7,175 bases of DNA from contig MGSU01000041.1 of assembly GCA_001799195.1 (NCBI GenBank), positions 1 to 7,175 on the forward strand. The letters are read 5' to 3'. This DNA is from Deltaproteobacteria bacterium RIFOXYA12_FULL_61_11. Lineage in GTDB: Bacteria; Bdellovibrionota_F; JAHFAK01; YA12-FULL-61-11. Below are positions 1-4,883 of the stretch, piece after piece. The notes below the pieces were generated by a model, which was not told where the DNA came from, did no database searches, and worked only from the letters and a program-made list of their open reading frames with translations. How positions within the stretch are numbered: position 1 is the stretch's first letter; each line of letters opens with the position of its first letter. The position numbers and the translations under genes are program-made.

Positions 1-172
1 CCAAAAGCTTGATATTGTATTGCTTTTTGTACTTCGCTATCAGCTCCAGGTAAAGCTCTTTGAGGTCATCGTTCTCGAGGAGGTACTGCTTGTTATGGTT
101 GGTGCACTGCCAGTACATGTGCAGCAGCGCGCCATCTGAGAATTGGAGATGCCGGGGAACCCTTGCGTTCAG
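1..172 (-). CDS. Y1 (IS200/REP-type) transposase-like protein, N-terminal part, cut by left edge
   Basis: The minus strand is open from base 214 down to the window edge. It reads ARVPRHLQFSDGALLHMYWQ, then a CTNHNKQYLLENDD stretch and a helix LKELYLELIAKYKKQYNIK. This is the usual opening of Y1/IS200-like and REP-associated tyrosine transposases: a first beta strand ending in H-x-x-x-x-C-x-N, an acidic turn, then a helix before the HxH strand. The HxH metal motif and catalytic Tyr would lie beyond the left edge and cannot be checked. Family members cut single-stranded DNA at hairpin ends, or act as domesticated REP-processing enzymes. The start is unclear. An in-frame TAG lies at 215-217, and no ATG or GTG precedes the conserved region. 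CTG at 172-170 is only a placeholder, and ATG at 118-116 would drop the first strand. The missing start suggests possible decay. The family call is from recalled motifs only. Confidence 0.6.
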   Translation of the reverse strand, partial: MNARVPRHLQFSDGALLHMYWQCTNHNKQYLLENDDLKELYLELIAKYKKQYNIKLL

Positions 173-217
173 GATCGAGAGATTGAGCAGGATCGATGCC
201 AGGCGGCTACACTTCTA

Positions 218-337
218 GCGTTTTGAACTTCTACGAATTCGAGAAAATTCCGACGTCTGCATTCGCGAAATCGATTCGATGCTTCGAAGTCCGATCTGGG
301 ATTTTTTCTTTCGAAGTCCGATCTGGGATTTTTTCTT
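218..337. other. Upstream flank of the transposase-like gene, AT-richer, no gene supported
   Basis: These 120 bases are clearly AT-richer than the GC-rich sequence beginning at 338. They contain palindromic TTCGAA twice, inside the tandem duplication. Read on the minus strand in the transposase frame, the stretch is open (KKSQIGLR twice, then SIESISRMQTSEF) until the TAG at 215-217. It is therefore either an upstream coding part lost to a nonsense change or simply the element's non-coding end. The composition step near 337/338 could be the boundary of the mobile element against older chromosomal DNA. That is inference: no terminal inverted repeat or target duplication could be proved with the other end outside the window. 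Confidence 0.4.
283..336. repeat. Perfect 27-bp tandem duplication
   Basis: Two identical, adjacent 27-base copies occupy 283-309 and 310-336. Each starts TTCGAAGTCCGATCTGGG and ends in a T-rich ATTTTTTCT. The unit length is nine codons, so all frames stay open through it, which is why several spurious reading frames span this area. It lies between the transposase-like gene and the SDR remnant. It may be a replication-slippage duplication or part of the element's recognition end. The six-T run after a GC-richer stretch is not preceded by a convincing hairpin, so I do not call it a terminator. Confidence 0.9.
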
Positions 338-513
338 CGCGCCCTGCTCGACCTCGGCGGGGTCCCACCCGAGGCTTCGCGTACCTCGACCAGACCCTGC
401 GCTACGATGCTTCGAATACCGAAGAGCATTGCGAGCAGGTCGGTCTCAAAGCCCCGTACCTGCCCGATCACCTCCCCGCCTGCGCCGAGTACTACCTGCG
501 GCATTTGGCCTGA
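338..513 (+). pseudogene. Remnant of an SDR / NAD-dependent epimerase-like gene, C-terminal end only, frameshifted
   Basis: Two reading frames together give one protein-like C-terminus. The first frame (338 to about 378) reads RALLDLGGVPPEAS. The second frame, from about 379 to the TGA at 511-513, reads AYLDQTLRYDASNTEEHC, then EQVGLKAPYLPDHLPACAEY and YLRHLA. The pattern G-V-P-P-x-A-x-x-Y-L-x-x-T-x-x-Y-D-x-x-N-T, a G-x-x-x-P-x-L-x-x-Y-like stretch and a final Y-x-x-x-H resembles the end of extended short-chain dehydrogenases (NAD-dependent epimerase/dehydratase proteins). The shift equals one lost base or two extra bases near 376-380. The Rossmann domain and any start are absent, because the sequence is replaced on the left by the transposase flank. 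The family assignment is by recalled resemblance. That it is a broken remnant is better supported than which SDR it came from. Confidence 0.45.
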
Positions 514-718
514 TGGACATACCCTCTATCGCTATATCGCTACCGATACAGTGTATTGACATTGGATCAACCCGGTGTGCCTTCACAATAGAACACCTTG
601 GATTCTCAGAGAAATTCTATTTTGTCAACTGGCATCTTCCCTGCTGATGGCAAAGAGAGCCTCGAGAGAGGCGGTAAGCGAGGAAGAAACCCTCGGCCAC
701 GTGCAGAGAGATATTATC
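514..718. other. Intergenic stretch before the lipase gene; small palindromes, no gene supported
   Basis: This stretch separates the SDR remnant from the lipase start. It has two small inverted repeats close together: TATCG-CTAC-CGATA (535-548) and ATACA-G-TGTAT (546-556). The second abuts a perfect TTGACA (556-561). No good -10 hexamer lies 16 to 18 bases further on. An operator-containing promoter for the lipase gene is possible here but not shown. The lipase frame stays open back to 575, but the added residues (such as HNRTPWILREILF) do not look like a conserved N-terminus. Confidence 0.35.
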
Positions 719-2056
719 ATGTTGAAAACATTTTCATTTCCGGGAACAGTGCTGGTTGGATTGCTGACGTTGGTGTGCACGAGCTGTTTACAGAAGAAGG
801 TCGCCCCCCCCTACAATCCCGTTCATCATCCTGCAATCGAATACCATACGGTTCATGCAACCGGAGCCTTCGGGCAACCCTATCGCGTCATCCTGAAACG
901 ATATTCTCGCCCCGAGGGGAAACCCGTCGTCCTCCTGCACGGCCTCGGGAAAACGGGCCGAGCCTTTGACCTCGTCGAAGGCTCTCCGGAGTTGTCCTTG
1001 GCGACCTTCCTTTTCGGTCAAGGGTATGATGTATGGCTGCTCAACCTCAGGAACCGTGAGTTGGCTCCGGGCCTACGCTCGACCTGCCCACCTCCTCACG
1101 AGATAGAACAGCAGGCCGATCCTTCTGTACGGAAGTACCGTTGTGAGACGGCGTCCATCGACGATTACGCCATCTATGATGTTCCGCCCATGCTGAACTA
1201 CCTTGCTGCCTTGACTGGGCAACCGATGACCCTGGTGGGAAATTCTCTCGGCGGTCTGGTTTTCACGGCCTACCTCGAGGGAGCTTTCCACGACCGAGCC
1301 ATGCTTGCGCAGGGTTTGAAACGCGTACGACTTTCGACGGAGCTCGCTGCCCAGCGCGGGGGGGCCATCGAGCATCTGGTCTACCTCTTCTCGTCCCCGA
1401 TCATCCGCTTCCGCTGGACGCTCGAACAAGAAAGCGAGCGTTGGCAACAGTTACCCCCAGGAGAGAGACAACCCTGGGTCTCGCATCTTTACAAGCGCAT
1501 GGTACCGGACGCCCAGCTCAACCCGGACTACGCTCGCTATAACTTCTTCCTCTCGCTGCTGGCCGGTTCGGCCTCTCTCGATGCCCAATTACTGCGTCAC
1601 GAGCTGGTTTCGCTCGGCACTATTTTGAGCAACGTATTGCAACCAGACACCTACCTACACCCCCTCATCGTCGCGCGTCCCGCCGGTTACGGATGGATCA
1701 ACTGGCCGCCGAACCTGCCGGAGTGGGGGCCCTATCTGCTCCTCGATCAGGTCGTGGATTTCCCCGGGCGCGTGTTGCGGCAGCTCCTCGATATCGTGAG
1801 AACCGGATCCTTTGCATCCTTTGATCGGACGATTGATTACGGTTCGAGGCTATCGATGCTCCGCAACTTGAAGATCACGTTTGTCCATGGGGGACGTGAT
1901 AAGGTGTTCATGCCTGGGACCGGTTATCAAACCATCGTAGAGCAAATGGGATCCGGCAACGACGTGCACTGGAAGGTGTTCCCGGAACTCGGGCATGATG
2001 ATTTCCTCGTTCTTCCTTCCCGGTATCCCGAATTAGCAGAAGTCTTGGCCGATTGA
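719..2056 (+). CDS. Exported alpha/beta-hydrolase, lysosomal/gastric acid lipase type
   Basis: A 445-residue serine hydrolase, probably an esterase or lipase acting outside the cytoplasm; the natural substrate cannot be read from sequence. The fold markers are in order: oxyanion loop LLHGLG (72-77); DVWLLNLRNR (104-113), matching the 'DVWL-N-R-G' segment of acid lipases; DDYAIYDVPPMLNYL (148-162); the nucleophile elbow GNSLGG with Ser176; HGGRDKV with candidate Asp394; and ELGHDDF with candidate His426. The insert between Ser and Asp is long (about 215 residues), as expected for a lid domain. I chose ATG 719 over the longer frame opening at 575 because it begins a clean signal peptide: MLKTF, a hydrophobic core, then LVCTSC with Cys23. 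That could be a lipoprotein site, but position -3 is Cys instead of Leu/Val, so simple secretion is also possible. AGAGAG lies just upstream as a weak ribosome site. It is followed by a separate tRNA unit, so it is probably monocistronic. Confidence 0.85.
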   Translation: MLKTFSFPGTVLVGLLTLVCTSCLQKKVAPPYNPVHHPAIEYHTVHATGAFGQPYRVILKRYSRPEGKPVVLLHGLGKTGRAFDLVEGSPELSLATFLFGQGYDVWLLNLRNRELAPGLRSTCPPPHEIEQQADPSVRKYRCETASIDDYAIYDVPPMLNYLAALTGQPMTLVGNSLGGLVFTAYLEGAFHDRAMLAQGLKRVRLSTELAAQRGGAIEHLVYLFSSPIIRFRWTLEQESERWQQLPPGERQPWVSHLYKRMVPDAQLNPDYARYNFFLSLLAGSASLDAQLLRHELVSLGTILSNVLQPDTYLHPLIVARPAGYGWINWPPNLPEWGPYLLLDQVVDFPGRVLRQLLDIVRTGSFASFDRTIDYGSRLSMLRNLKITFVHGGRDKVFMPGTGYQTIVEQMGSGNDVHWKVFPELGHDDFLVLPSRYPELAEVLAD

Positions 2057-2098
2057 GCTCGGGCTCCAGTCTGCTCGAACGGTCTCTTCGGAAGGAGG

Positions 2099-2127
2099 TG
2101 GACCCGGCCGTACCAGAGAGGTATACT
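2099..2127 (+). promoter_or_regulatory. Probable sigma-70-type promoter of tRNA-Leu
   Basis: A -35-like TGGACC (2099-2104) is followed after exactly 17 bases by a -10-like TATACT (2122-2127). Transcription would start around 2133-2136, roughly 16 to 18 bases before the mature tRNA, a normal leader length. With no terminator visible after the tRNA, this promoter may also serve the gene run beginning at 2289. Confidence 0.6.
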
Positions 2128-2133
2128 CACAGC

Positions 2134-2148
2134 GGTGGGAATACCACC
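2134..2148 (+). other. Small hairpin in the tRNA 5' leader
   Basis: GGTGG (2134-2138), loop GAATA, CCACC (2144-2148) form a perfect 5-bp GC-rich stem ending three bases before the first tRNA base. It sits where the 5' leader removed by RNase P would be. It could help keep the leader from misfolding with the tRNA, but no function is demonstrated. Confidence 0.45.
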
Positions 2149-2151
2149 TCG

Positions 2152-2236
2152 GCCCTGATGGCGGAATTGGTAGACGCAAGGGACTTAAAATCCCTCGCAC
2201 CTTCGGTGCGTGCCGGTTCGAGTCCGGCTCTGGGCA
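2152..2236 (+). tRNA. tRNA-Leu, anticodon UAA
   Basis: It folds as a complete class II tRNA of 85 bases including the discriminator. The acceptor arm is GCCCTGA against TCTGGGC with discriminator A at 2236. The D arm contains the typical GCGGAATTGGTAGACGC of tRNA-Leu. The anticodon stem AGGGA/TCCCT encloses the loop CTTAAAA, placing TAA at 2186-2188, which reads UUA and UUG. The long variable arm is CGCACC-TTC-GGTGCG (2195-2209), and the T arm is GCCGG-TTCGAGT-CCGGC. CCA is not encoded (ATA follows the acceptor), so it must be added by the CCA enzyme. One oddity is a T-T mismatch at position 5/68 of the acceptor stem, with the other six pairs perfect. A promoter lies upstream and a protein gene starts 52 bases downstream. 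Confidence 0.95.
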
Positions 2237-2288
2237 TAGACGATTCGAGGTCGCGACGAGACGCGGCCCTTGCTACCGGAGACTACCG

Positions 2289-2768
2289 ATGACCTACTTC
2301 GTTCGACCGACCATCCTCGTGCTCCTCGCCTTCTTCCTTTCCGCCTCCTCTTTCAAGGAAGGCATGGACCACGGGCGCTATGCCAAGAAACTCGAGGGCA
2401 AGCTGCTGCAGGTCGTTGCCGGCGATAAAGATGAATTGTCCGGGTACCAACAATTCCTGCGCGAGATGGACTACGATCCAACCATCAAGACCTTCGTCGA
2501 TCGCAACGGCCAGCCCCAATACCTGAAGCTGCTCCAGGTCAACGAAGTGGAATTCTATTACACCACGACCAAGAAGCGGCACCGGTTCCTCCGCTCCATG
2601 ACCAAGCTCGAGAGCGTCTTGCAGGAAAGTGCCGACCTCGACGATGCAGCTCTCGCGGCGCTGAGCGGAGCTCCCCCTCCGCCACCGCTCCCGAAAACCA
2701 TGACCGAGGAACACCGTCCCGCACCGCCTCCAGCTCCCCAGGCACCCCCAGCGGAGACAAAGCCATGA
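2289..2768 (+). CDS. Small exported protein with proline-rich C-terminal tail, unknown function
   Basis: A 159-residue protein of no family I recognise. It starts with a signal peptide or membrane anchor (MTYFVRP, a hydrophobic core to about residue 19, small residues SASS). A charged, probably folded part follows (about 24-125), notable for Tyr and Lys/Arg, for example FYYTTTKKRHRFLRSM (89-104). The tail (about 128-159) is rich in Pro and Ala (PPPPPLP, APPPAPQAPP), a low-complexity extension typical of envelope-spanning or wall-contacting proteins. The ATG at 2289 has GGAG about nine bases upstream. It is the first gene of the run after tRNA-Leu, with no terminator or clear separate promoter in the 52 bases between them. 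Its stop overlaps the next start in ATGA, so the two exported proteins are probably made together. Confidence 0.75.
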   Translation: MTYFVRPTILVLLAFFLSASSFKEGMDHGRYAKKLEGKLLQVVAGDKDELSGYQQFLREMDYDPTIKTFVDRNGQPQYLKLLQVNEVEFYYTTTKKRHRFLRSMTKLESVLQESADLDDAALAALSGAPPPPPLPKTMTEEHRPAPPPAPQAPPAETKP

Positions 2769-3550
2769 ACCGCCTCTTCGTCCTGACGATGCTGCTCGTG
2801 GCTGCCCGGACCTCGGCCATGGATACCTCGCAGCCGACGTGTGCAAACCCCAGCTACCTCAAACCCGGGGCCGCCTTCTCCACGATCCACGTCGCGGGCG
2901 TGGGCATCGGCAGCGCTGACCTGGTCAGTACCGACGGAACCGCCTTGTACATCCGCTTCTATGACAGCGGCAACAACGAGGTCTCGTACCTCACCATCGA
3001 TACCTCGAGCGGAACTCTGCCGTTGCGCACCGGGGCGAGCGACCCGACTCTGCTGTCCCTGTGCGCCTTTACCGGTGGGATCACCTCCTTCGAAGTGCTC
3101 GACCTCTCCATCCAGGCCGATGCGGCAACCCCGGAGGGCGAGTACGGTATCGGCATCGGTGAACCGCCGTACATGGGTGGAGCCAAGATCAAGGTTTCGA
3201 TGACCGAGCCGGTGACGCCGGTCACCCCACCGCCGGTCGATCCCGGTGACCCGAGCACCGACCCGACCACCCCGACCACCCCGACCACCCCAACTACCCC
3301 GACTACCCCGACTACCCCAACTACCCCGACCACGCCTGGTACCGACACCGGCTCGACCATCACGACGCCGACCGGTACTTCGCCGTGTCCCGGTGGGGCG
3401 CCCATGCCCTGCCTGGGGGTCGAGGACCAGGGTTGCGGTTTCTCCGTGGGTTTGCATCGTCCGAGCCTCAGCCCCGCGATGCTCCTGGCCCTGGGACTCG
3501 TCCTCGGCGCCTTTCTCCGGCGTTTCTCCCGTCGTTCCTCACAACGGTGA
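2765..3550 (+). CDS. Exported Pro-Thr-repeat protein with MYXO-CTERM-like C-terminal sorting tail
   Basis: A 261-residue protein predicted at the cell surface. Residues 1-19 are a signal peptide (hydrophobic core, then ARTSA). Residues about 20-147 look like a single beta-rich domain, with Cys26 and Cys100 able to form a disulfide; the domain is not recognised. A Pro/Thr linker follows (148-205) containing eight exact PTT units (167-190). Next come a Cys-bearing stretch (Cys208, Cys216), then GCGFSVG (223-229), a hydrophobic helix (about 236-251) and a basic end RRFSRR. The order Cys motif, TM helix, Arg cluster at the very C-terminus is that of MYXO-CTERM-type sorting tails, processed and anchored by a dedicated intramembrane protease. 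That is known for the class and inferred here. The start overlaps the upstream stop by 4 bases, and the stop lies 3 bases before the maf start. Confidence 0.75.
   Translation: MNRLFVLTMLLVAARTSAMDTSQPTCANPSYLKPGAAFSTIHVAGVGIGSADLVSTDGTALYIRFYDSGNNEVSYLTIDTSSGTLPLRTGASDPTLLSLCAFTGGITSFEVLDLSIQADAATPEGEYGIGIGEPPYMGGAKIKVSMTEPVTPVTPPPVDPGDPSTDPTTPTTPTTPTTPTTPTTPTTPTTPGTDTGSTITTPTGTSPCPGGAPMPCLGVEDQGCGFSVGLHRPSLSPAMLLALGLVLGAFLRRFSRRSSQR
3263..3334 (+). repeat. Eight 9-bp tandem units encoding Pro-Thr-Thr
   Basis: Eight consecutive 9-base units all encode PTT. Units 1-3 are CCGACCACC, units 4 and 7 CCAACTACC, units 5 and 6 CCGACTACC, and unit 8 CCGACCACG. The variants fall in blocks, as expected from stepwise duplication by slippage. 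The unit length is a multiple of three, so copy-number changes alter linker length without breaking the frame. Confidence 0.95.
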
Positions 3551-3553
3551 GCA

Positions 3554-4165
3554 GTGGGAACCCTCCACCAACACCTCCCCCTCGTCCTCGGAAGCTCCTC
3601 GGCCCGCCGCCGGGAACTGCTCACCGGTCTCGCCTTGACCTTCGAGGTGACGAGCGCCGACCTCGACGAGAGCGAGTTGGCGGACGAACCCCCAACCGGG
3701 TACGTCGTGCGTATGGCCCGCGAGAAGGCTGCCGCACTTGCGCAGGACCCTCGAAAAGAGCCCCCTGCGATCCTCCTGACCGCCGATACGATCGTGGTTC
3801 ATGAGGGCGCGATCCTGCATAAACCCATCGATCGGGACGACGGGCGGCGCATCCTCCGCACCCTCGCCGGCCGTTGGCACGAGGTCCATACCGCCTACCA
3901 TCTCGACCTGTGGGATGGTCGGGAGCTCGATCGCTTGGTCACGACGAGAGTGCGCTTCAAACGGATCTCCCCGGGCGAACTCGAGCACTACCTCGACCAG
4001 GATGAATACCGCGACAAGGCCGGCGGCTATGGTATCCAGGGTAAAGCCAACGTCCTGGTGCAAAGCCTCGAGGGGTCCTACACCAACGTCATCGGTCTGC
4101 CGCTGGCCGAACTGGTCGAGGATCTACTCTTCCTGGGAGCAATCTCGTACGATGCCGTGCGCTGA
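3554..4165 (+). CDS. maf: Maf-family nucleoside triphosphate pyrophosphatase, YhdE-like
   Basis: A cytoplasmic house-cleaning enzyme of 203 residues, the usual length. Maf proteins hydrolyse selected NTPs to NMP and pyrophosphate, and have been linked to keeping modified nucleotides out of nucleic acids and to septum formation. All family blocks are present: LGSSSARRRELL (12-23), TADTIVV (76-82) with the conserved Asp, HKP (89-91), TRVRF (131-135), DKAGGYGIQG (154-163) and GSYTNVIGLPL (174-184). The DKAG-GYGIQG form is that of the dTTP/UTP-preferring YhdE branch, not the YceF branch, so that specificity is inferred. The start is GTG at 3554, three bases after the previous stop. No ATG precedes the SSSARRR motif and no strong ribosome site is visible, so it probably depends on translational coupling. 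Its end overlaps the next gene by 14 bases. Confidence 0.93.
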   Translation: MGTLHQHLPLVLGSSSARRRELLTGLALTFEVTSADLDESELADEPPTGYVVRMAREKAAALAQDPRKEPPAILLTADTIVVHEGAILHKPIDRDDGRRILRTLAGRWHEVHTAYHLDLWDGRELDRLVTTRVRFKRISPGELEHYLDQDEYRDKAGGYGIQGKANVLVQSLEGSYTNVIGLPLAELVEDLLFLGAISYDAVR

Positions 4166-4883
4166 TACCGATCTCAAACGATTGCAAGCAGTTCGTGAAC
4201 GCATCGCCGTGGCCGCGCGGCGAGCGGGGAACTCCCCCGAAGGAATAACCCTGGTCGCCGTGAGCAAGGGGGTTTCCTACGAACGGCTGGCAGCAATCGC
4301 CCGAGAAGGGGGCCAACTCGATTTCGGCGAGAACTACGTCCAGGAAGCGATCCCCAAGATCAACGCCTTGGCCGACCTAGCCCTGCGTTGGCATTTCATC
4401 GGCCATCTCCAACGCAACAAGGTCCGGCAACTCCTGGGGTGCTGCACCCTGGTGCAGAGCCTGGACAGCGTCCGCCTGGCAGAGGAATTCGAACACCGCG
4501 GCGGCGCTGAGGGTGTCGTCACGAGGGTCCTGCTCCAGGTCAACCTGGCCCGGGAAGCGGGCAAACACGGTCTGGACGAAACCGAACTCCGTCCGTGCCT
4601 CGAGGCGTTGGCCGGTATGCCCCACCTCGAACCGATGGGCTTGATGCTGATCCCGCCCCTGGCCGCGTCGCCGGCCGAGAACAGGCCGCTCTACCGGAGC
4701 TTGCAGAAAGTGAGTGCAACCCTTCGCGAGCTGGGCTATCCTCTCGGCCATCACCTCTCGATGGGCATGAGCGACGACTTCGACCTCGCCGTGGAAGAAG
4801 GGGCGACCATCGTGCGGGTCGGTACGGCCGTGTTCGGACCGCGCCGCTATCCTCTGGTTGGACCCGGCAAGGAGGGACCATGA
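4152..4883 (+). CDS. yggS: YggS/PLPBP family pyridoxal-phosphate-binding protein
   Basis: A 243-residue single-domain TIM-barrel protein of the alanine-racemase N-terminal fold. Members bind pyridoxal 5'-phosphate without a known catalytic reaction and help keep PLP and amino-acid pools balanced. Visible signatures: LVAVSKG with the PLP lysine at Lys39, DFGENYVQEA (57-66), RWHFIGHLQRNK (79-90), QVNLAREAGKHG (129-140), GLM (163-165), LSMGMSDDF (202-210) and EGATIVRVGTAVFG (216-229), which holds the phosphate-binding residues. The ATG at 4152 overlaps maf by 14 bases. It leaves the normal short N-terminus MPCADTDLKRLQAV, whereas the much longer frame opening at 3801 would only read maf out of frame. 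The stop overlaps the divIVA start in ATGA. yggS next to divIVA-like and DUF167 genes is a recurrent arrangement across bacteria. Confidence 0.95.
   Translation: MPCADTDLKRLQAVRERIAVAARRAGNSPEGITLVAVSKGVSYERLAAIAREGGQLDFGENYVQEAIPKINALADLALRWHFIGHLQRNKVRQLLGCCTLVQSLDSVRLAEEFEHRGGAEGVVTRVLLQVNLAREAGKHGLDETELRPCLEALAGMPHLEPMGLMLIPPLAASPAENRPLYRSLQKVSATLRELGYPLGHHLSMGMSDDFDLAVEEGATIVRVGTAVFGPRRYPLVGPGKEGP
4871..4876 (+). promoter_or_regulatory. Strong ribosome binding site for divIVA
   Basis: GGAGGG ends three bases before the ATG at 4880. It lies inside the last codons of yggS, so divIVA has its own strong initiation signal besides the ATGA coupling. This supports ATG 4880 over the longer upstream frame. 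Confidence 0.65.

Noticed and set aside
302-334. T runs as rho-independent terminators
   Set aside because: There is no GC-rich hairpin in front of either six-T run. The runs are part of the 27-bp duplication.
556-590. TTGACA promoter for the lipase gene
   Set aside because: The -35 hexamer is perfect, but no reasonable -10 lies 16 to 18 bases downstream; the closest, ACAATA at 585-590, is too far away.
196-647. Two plus-strand open frames across the left region as real genes
   Set aside because: Their N-terminal parts read through the tandem duplication in meaningless frames. Only the 338-513 segment looks protein-like, and only with a frameshift.
712-717. TATTAT as a -10 box
   Set aside because: It abuts the lipase start codon, has no -35 partner, and would leave no leader for the chosen start.
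2091-2100. Very strong Shine-Dalgarno-like AAGGAGGTG
   Set aside because: No start codon at a usable distance opens a meaningful frame. It overlaps the -35 region of the tRNA promoter and is probably chance.
2053-2292. 79-codon plus-strand open frame across the tRNA
   Set aside because: It runs through the whole tRNA-Leu and its promoter, and has no protein-like pattern.
2558-3457. 299-codon minus-strand open frame rich in Gly, Arg and Ser
   Set aside because: It is antisense to the two exported-protein genes. Its low-complexity Gly/Arg run is just the complement of the PTT repeat.
3801-4151. Longer N-terminus for YggS
   Set aside because: This part overlaps maf out of frame and has no YggS similarity; ATG 4152 gives the normal family length.
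4595-4879. Longer N-terminus for DivIVA
   Set aside because: It lies inside yggS in another frame. The DivIVA motif starts exactly at ATG 4880, behind a strong ribosome site.
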